Position numbers and translations under genes: made by a program
Assembly: GCA_016191715.1 (NCBI GenBank)
Contig: JACPVN010000330.1
Coordinates: 1 to 8,351 of the forward strand
Length of the DNA stretch: 8,351 bases
From: Ignavibacteriota bacterium
Lineage (GTDB): Bacteria > Bacteroidota > Ignavibacteria > UBA10030 > SZUA-254
Direction: 5' to 3'
Shown here: in pieces, positions 6,596 through 8,351 of the stretch
Layout of the letters: every line of letters starts with the position of its first letter
Numbering within the stretch: position 1 is the first letter of the stretch
Notes under the pieces: model-generated
What the model saw: the letters and a program-made list of their open reading frames with translations, nothing else
Told to the model about the DNA's origin: nothing
Databases searched by the model: none

Positions 6596-7097
6596 GGTAT
6601 TGTTTTTTGAACGACTCAAACGATTGTGAGAGATTGAATTTCGAAAGTATTGAATCAAGCAGTTTGAAATTGATTTCCGCTTGGGTCAACATTTTCTGGA
6701 GTCGGATTTTATCGTTGCTTCGCATGGTCTGGATCATGATTGCCATAAGATATTCCGGGCGAAGGACAAAAGTAGTAGTTGCTCCATATAATTTTTCTAC
6801 AGAGTGAAGAATACTCTCATAGATAAGGTCATTATATGCAGGGATGAACTGAACCGGTATTCCCTCGATGTTTACTTGTTCTTGTTCCGGTTTATATCCT
6901 TTACGTTCAAGCCAATTGTAAATCGGTGTAAGATTCACTAACACACCTTGCTGTACCGGTAGCGTGATGAAGATATCAAGGTCGAAGGTAGCAAACGGTT
7001 CAATGTAAAATAATGCAGCAATGCCTCCGCCGATCGCATATTTTTCGAACATGCCTTCTTCTTGCATCCGATTGATTACCAGTATTGATTTTTCCAT
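6588..7097 (-). CDS. Nucleotidyltransferase-fold protein, AbiEii/MNT-like
   Basis: A 169-residue protein with the opening of a minimal nucleotidyltransferase: a leading helix, then YAIGGGIAALFYIEPFATFD with the GG motif (23-25), and DLD (Asp39, Asp41) as the metal-binding acidic pair. The strand that would carry the third catalytic acid reads GIPVQFIPAYND (79-90), with Gln83 where Asp is expected. The remainder is helical (VLRPEYLMAIMIQTMRSNDK, 111-130, then a region rich in Gln, Leu and Lys). Catalysis may therefore be altered or lost, although related hypothetical proteins, as I recall them, also carry VQF here. The start is the ATG at 7095-7097, without a clear ribosome site. It forms a two-gene unit with the 68-residue protein and sits beside a broken DUF2442 gene. 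Known relatives act in toxin-antitoxin or phage-defence systems, but I cannot assign a specific role. Confidence 0.8.
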   Translation of the reverse strand: MEKSILVINRMQEEGMFEKYAIGGGIAALFYIEPFATFDLDIFITLPVQQGVLVNLTPIYNWLERKGYKPEQEQVNIEGIPVQFIPAYNDLIYESILHSVEKLYGATTTFVLRPEYLMAIMIQTMRSNDKIRLQKMLTQAEINFKLLDSILSKFNLSQSFESFKKQYHE

Positions 7098-7145
7098 TGA
7101 GTGAGTTTACAAAAAAACGATGTCAAAATCAATTATTTTGGGGCA

Positions 7146-7188
7146 ACGTGCGACTCACTTCTTCAAGAATGTGTAGTGAGTCGCACGT
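7146..7188 (-). terminator. Strong 14-bp hairpin after the DUF1579-like gene
   Basis: ACGTGCGACTCACT (7146-7159) pairs perfectly with AGTGAGTCGCACGT (7175-7188) around a 15-base loop. On the minus strand it begins 12 bases after the stop of the DUF1579-like gene and is the natural place for a terminator or 3'-end stabiliser. It lacks a T-tract (TGCCCCAAAA follows), so intrinsic termination is doubtful. A 12-base perfect palindrome, GAATTATAATTC (7189-7200), fills the space between stop and stem. Confidence 0.45.
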
Positions 7189-7200
7189 GAATTATAATTC

Positions 7201-7809
7201 CTACTTTTTCTTTTTCGTCATCGTTGATTTTCCTTCCATGACATTTCCCATTGAATCTTGCTCTTTAAAGTTTTGAATCATTTCCCCGTCGTCTCCTATT
7301 TCAATTGTGCGGGTGGATTTTCCCATTGGTCCTTCCCATTGCATGGTAATTTTCTTTCCTTCGAGTTTACCGCGTCCCTGATAGAAGCCACGCCAACTAT
7401 CGAACCAATATCCAAGCCATTCACCGGTCTTCGGGTCGAGTGTCATCAAGCCGTGACCTTTGTACGGATTACTTTTCATCATTCCTTCAACCGCATCTTT
7501 TGGCATGTTCATTTGTTTTGCCATGTTGTTGACAGACTCTTCGTTAAGCGATGTGTACGTACTTGTGTAATCCATGATGACATATTGATTATCCAGACCA
7601 AATTTGATACTCTGCCATTCATCACCATTTCCCATGTTTGATTCGGAGGTACCGCTCCATTCGCCAATCATCCACATTGATGTTTCGTCATTGAGTGGCT
7701 GAGGCGGTGAGTTTTGTTGCTCATCACTCTCGGTTTTCTTCTCTTGAGCAGTAAGAGGCAAAGAAACGAGAACGAGGATGACTAATAAAATATAGAACAA
7801 AGTTTTCAT
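7201..7809 (-). CDS. Secreted DUF1579-like protein
   Basis: A 202-residue exported protein. Residues 1-21 (MKTLFYILLVILVLVSLPLTA) are a signal peptide with cleavage near Ala21/Gln22. There is no lipobox cysteine, so it is not a lipoprotein. A short low-complexity linker rich in E, Q, S and P (23-42) follows. The globular part resembles DUF1579/lipocalin-like beta-barrels: MIGEWSGTSES (47-57), GHGLMTLDPKTGEWLGYWFD (118-137), GFYQGRGKLEGKKITMQWEG (141-160) and STRTIEI, ending in a lysine run. The ligand and role are unknown. The start ATG at 7807-7809 has an AAAGGA ribosome site at a normal spacing; a longer frame to 7884 begins inside the promoter. It is monocistronic, bounded by its own promoter and the hairpin at 7146-7188. 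The family call is moderate; that it is a real gene is near certain. Confidence 0.8.
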   Translation of the reverse strand: MKTLFYILLVILVLVSLPLTAQEKKTESDEQQNSPPQPLNDETSMWMIGEWSGTSESNMGNGDEWQSIKFGLDNQYVIMDYTSTYTSLNEESVNNMAKQMNMPKDAVEGMMKSNPYKGHGLMTLDPKTGEWLGYWFDSWRGFYQGRGKLEGKKITMQWEGPMGKSTRTIEIGDDGEMIQNFKEQDSMGNVMEGKSTMTKKKK

Positions 7810-7854
7810 AAAATATCCTTTGATAAAGTTGTGAAAGATGTATGATTTAATGTG

Positions 7855-7885
7855 CAAACGTACTAAAATCATTTTGAAAATCAAA
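7855..7885 (-). promoter_or_regulatory. Bacteroidota-type promoter of the DUF1579-like gene
   Basis: On the minus strand: TTTG (7882-7885), a 19-base spacer, then TACGTTTG (7855-7862) followed by CAC. Both boxes match the Bacteroidota housekeeping consensus exactly. It lies about 45 bases before the start codon, leaving a short leader that carries the AAAGGA ribosome site. This is the best promoter in the window and shares the TTTGCAC end with the yggS element. Confidence 0.7.
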
Positions 7886-7926
7886 AATAATGCATTTGCG
7901 GTTGTTAAAAGTTGTAGTTATCGGTC

Positions 7927-7962
7927 AAAAAAGAAGAGCAGATGACAACGACACCATCTGCT
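7927..7962 (-). terminator. Intrinsic terminator for an unidentified minus-strand transcript
   Basis: AGCAGATG (7937-7944) pairs with CATCTGCT (7955-7962) around a 10-base loop. On the minus strand the stem is followed by CTTC and then six T (7927-7932). It sits just upstream of the DUF1579 promoter, where it would insulate that gene from a minus-strand transcript arriving from the right. The only ATG-started frame I see there is a weak 53-codon one at 8067-8228. Confidence 0.55.
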
Positions 7963-8206
7963 TTCACTTCATAAAATTCGAAATTAGAAATAGTTAATCT
8001 GAAATCAGTAAACGCTACATTATTTTTCTGTTTTGCTTGACATTAAGAAAAATATTTTGCTTTTTACTAAAAATTTATCGCTGTCAATGGTCTTTGAGAT
8101 ACGTTTATCAAGCATGAGTTTGCTAAAGCATGATGCAATAGATGTGCTCTCGAAATCAATAAATATTTATTGCTGTTTACTTTAGTGAACTGTGCCTTGT
8201 AAACGG
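7963..8206. other. AT-rich stretch without a convincing gene
   Basis: No convincing coding frame is found. It holds TTGACA at 8037-8042 without a matching -10 box, a direct repeat AGCATGA (8111-8117 and 8127-8133), and a perfect 16-base palindrome CAATAAATATTTATTG (8157-8172). It also has GTTTAC (8175-8180), which can pair either with GTGAAC nearby or with GTAAAC at 8199-8204. A 32-codon plus frame (8087-8185) and a 53-codon minus frame (8067-8228) are present but have no good ribosome site or recognisable product. The stretch probably carries the promoter and 5' part of the plus-strand structured RNA that follows. Confidence 0.5.
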
Positions 8207-8334
8207 GTCGGGTGATGCGATGCACCATCTCCTGACATTGAGACAAAAAGAGGTCTCATGTATGGATAAATTATTGTAGAGTTAGACCTCTATTGTTCCG
8301 GTGTCGAACGGGATGGTAGAGGTTTTTGTGTTTT
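8207..8334 (+). ncRNA. Candidate structured leader or attenuator RNA, class unknown
   Basis: Three hairpins in series, each with an 8-base loop. H1: 8207-8217 pairs with 8226-8236 (10 of 11 pairs, one G-U, one U-U mismatch). H2: TGAGAC (8239-8244) pairs with GTCTCA (8253-8258), extendable by three pairs across a bulged T if H1 opens at its base. H3 is the terminator at 8284-8325. AGAGGTCT (8249-8256, H2) is the exact reverse complement of AGACCTCT (8284-8291, H3 left arm), so an alternative H2-H3 helix would break both. This is anti-antiterminator, antiterminator and terminator logic, as in attenuators and riboswitches. G-U pairs in H1 and H3 favour the plus strand as the transcribed one. It probably controls a gene to the right of the window, or is a stand-alone small RNA. 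No ligand-binding core of a known riboswitch is recognised, and no clear promoter was found. Confidence 0.5.
8284..8334 (+). terminator. Intrinsic terminator ending the structured plus-strand RNA
   Basis: ACCTCTA (8286-8292) pairs with TAGAGGT (8317-8323). Three U-G/G-U pairs and then TTCCG (8296-8300) with CGGGA (8309-8313) follow inward, giving a continuous 15-pair RNA stem with an 8-base loop. Two further pairs, one of them G-U, can form outside. The stem is followed by TTTTTGTGTTTT. On the opposite strand the wobble positions become A-C mismatches and there is no T-tract, so it acts on plus-strand transcripts. Confidence 0.7.
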
Positions 8335-8351
8335 AGTGCTGTTGCCTGACT

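Noticed and set aside
7905..8042. A minus-strand frame of about 46 codons that reads through the orphan terminator.
   Set aside because: It has no usable start codon near its beginning, and open frames of this length occur by chance in AT-rich DNA.
8087..8185. A 32-codon plus-strand frame that could be a leader peptide ahead of the attenuator.
   Set aside because: No ribosome site, no run of regulatory codons, and its stop is 22 bases before the first hairpin; too weak to call.
8067..8228. A 53-codon minus-strand ATG frame in the gene-free right end.
   Set aside because: No recognisable product, GGAG directly abuts the ATG, and it overlaps the plus-strand structured RNA; kept only as a possibility in the findings.
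8207..8240. Resemblance of GGTGATG...CACC to the first stem of the fluoride (crcB) riboswitch.
   Set aside because: The sequence after the stem lacks the expected AAC segment and the closing GATGAC-CCTAC element, so only the first few bases match.
8290..8320. TTCGACACC-like T-arm on the minus strand, suggesting a tRNA.
   Set aside because: No acceptor, D-arm or anticodon stem fits around it, and the hairpin is better explained as a plus-strand terminator.

Overview
The window looks like chromosomal DNA from a moderately AT-rich member of the Bacteroidota/Chlorobiota/Ignavibacteria (FCB) group. The support is a large DUF5916-type outer-membrane protein with an N-terminal carbohydrate-binding-9-like domain, a family common in that group, and two sites matching the Bacteroidota-type promoter (TAnnTTTG at -7, in one case with TTTG 19 bases upstream). 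Some genes have an AAAGGA-type ribosome site and others have none, so I place the group but not the genus.

Layout. Positions 4-1522 hold a two-gene minus-strand operon, yggS then a purine nucleoside phosphorylase, four bases apart and read from a candidate promoter at 1538-1545. A 12-bp hairpin at 1571-1600 separates it from a minus-strand sulfide:quinone-oxidoreductase-like flavoprotein (1638-2789). Divergent from that, on the plus strand, is a small STAS-domain anti-anti-sigma-type protein (2932-3282). It converges on the DUF5916 protein (3388-6078, minus strand), and a clear intrinsic terminator at 3322-3358 ends the latter.

Positions 6112-7097 look like an accessory patch: a small minimal-nucleotidyltransferase-like gene, an 8-base-overlapping 68-residue helical partner, and then the C-terminal remnant of a DUF2442 gene with no start codon. 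The pair resembles toxin-antitoxin or defence-type two-gene modules in layout, but its function is not known to me. A strong 14-bp hairpin (7146-7188) separates the patch from a secreted DUF1579-like protein (7201-7809), which has the best promoter in the window.

The last 440 bases hold no convincing protein gene but are rich in structure. On the minus strand there is an orphan intrinsic terminator at 7927-7962. On the plus strand three hairpins lie in series (8207-8325), the last with a U-tract. The 3' arm of the second hairpin is a perfect 8-base complement of the 5' arm of the third, so the two can exchange partners. This is the architecture of an attenuator or riboswitch-like leader for a gene beyond the right edge, and it is the most interesting signal here. 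I do not recognise it as a known class.
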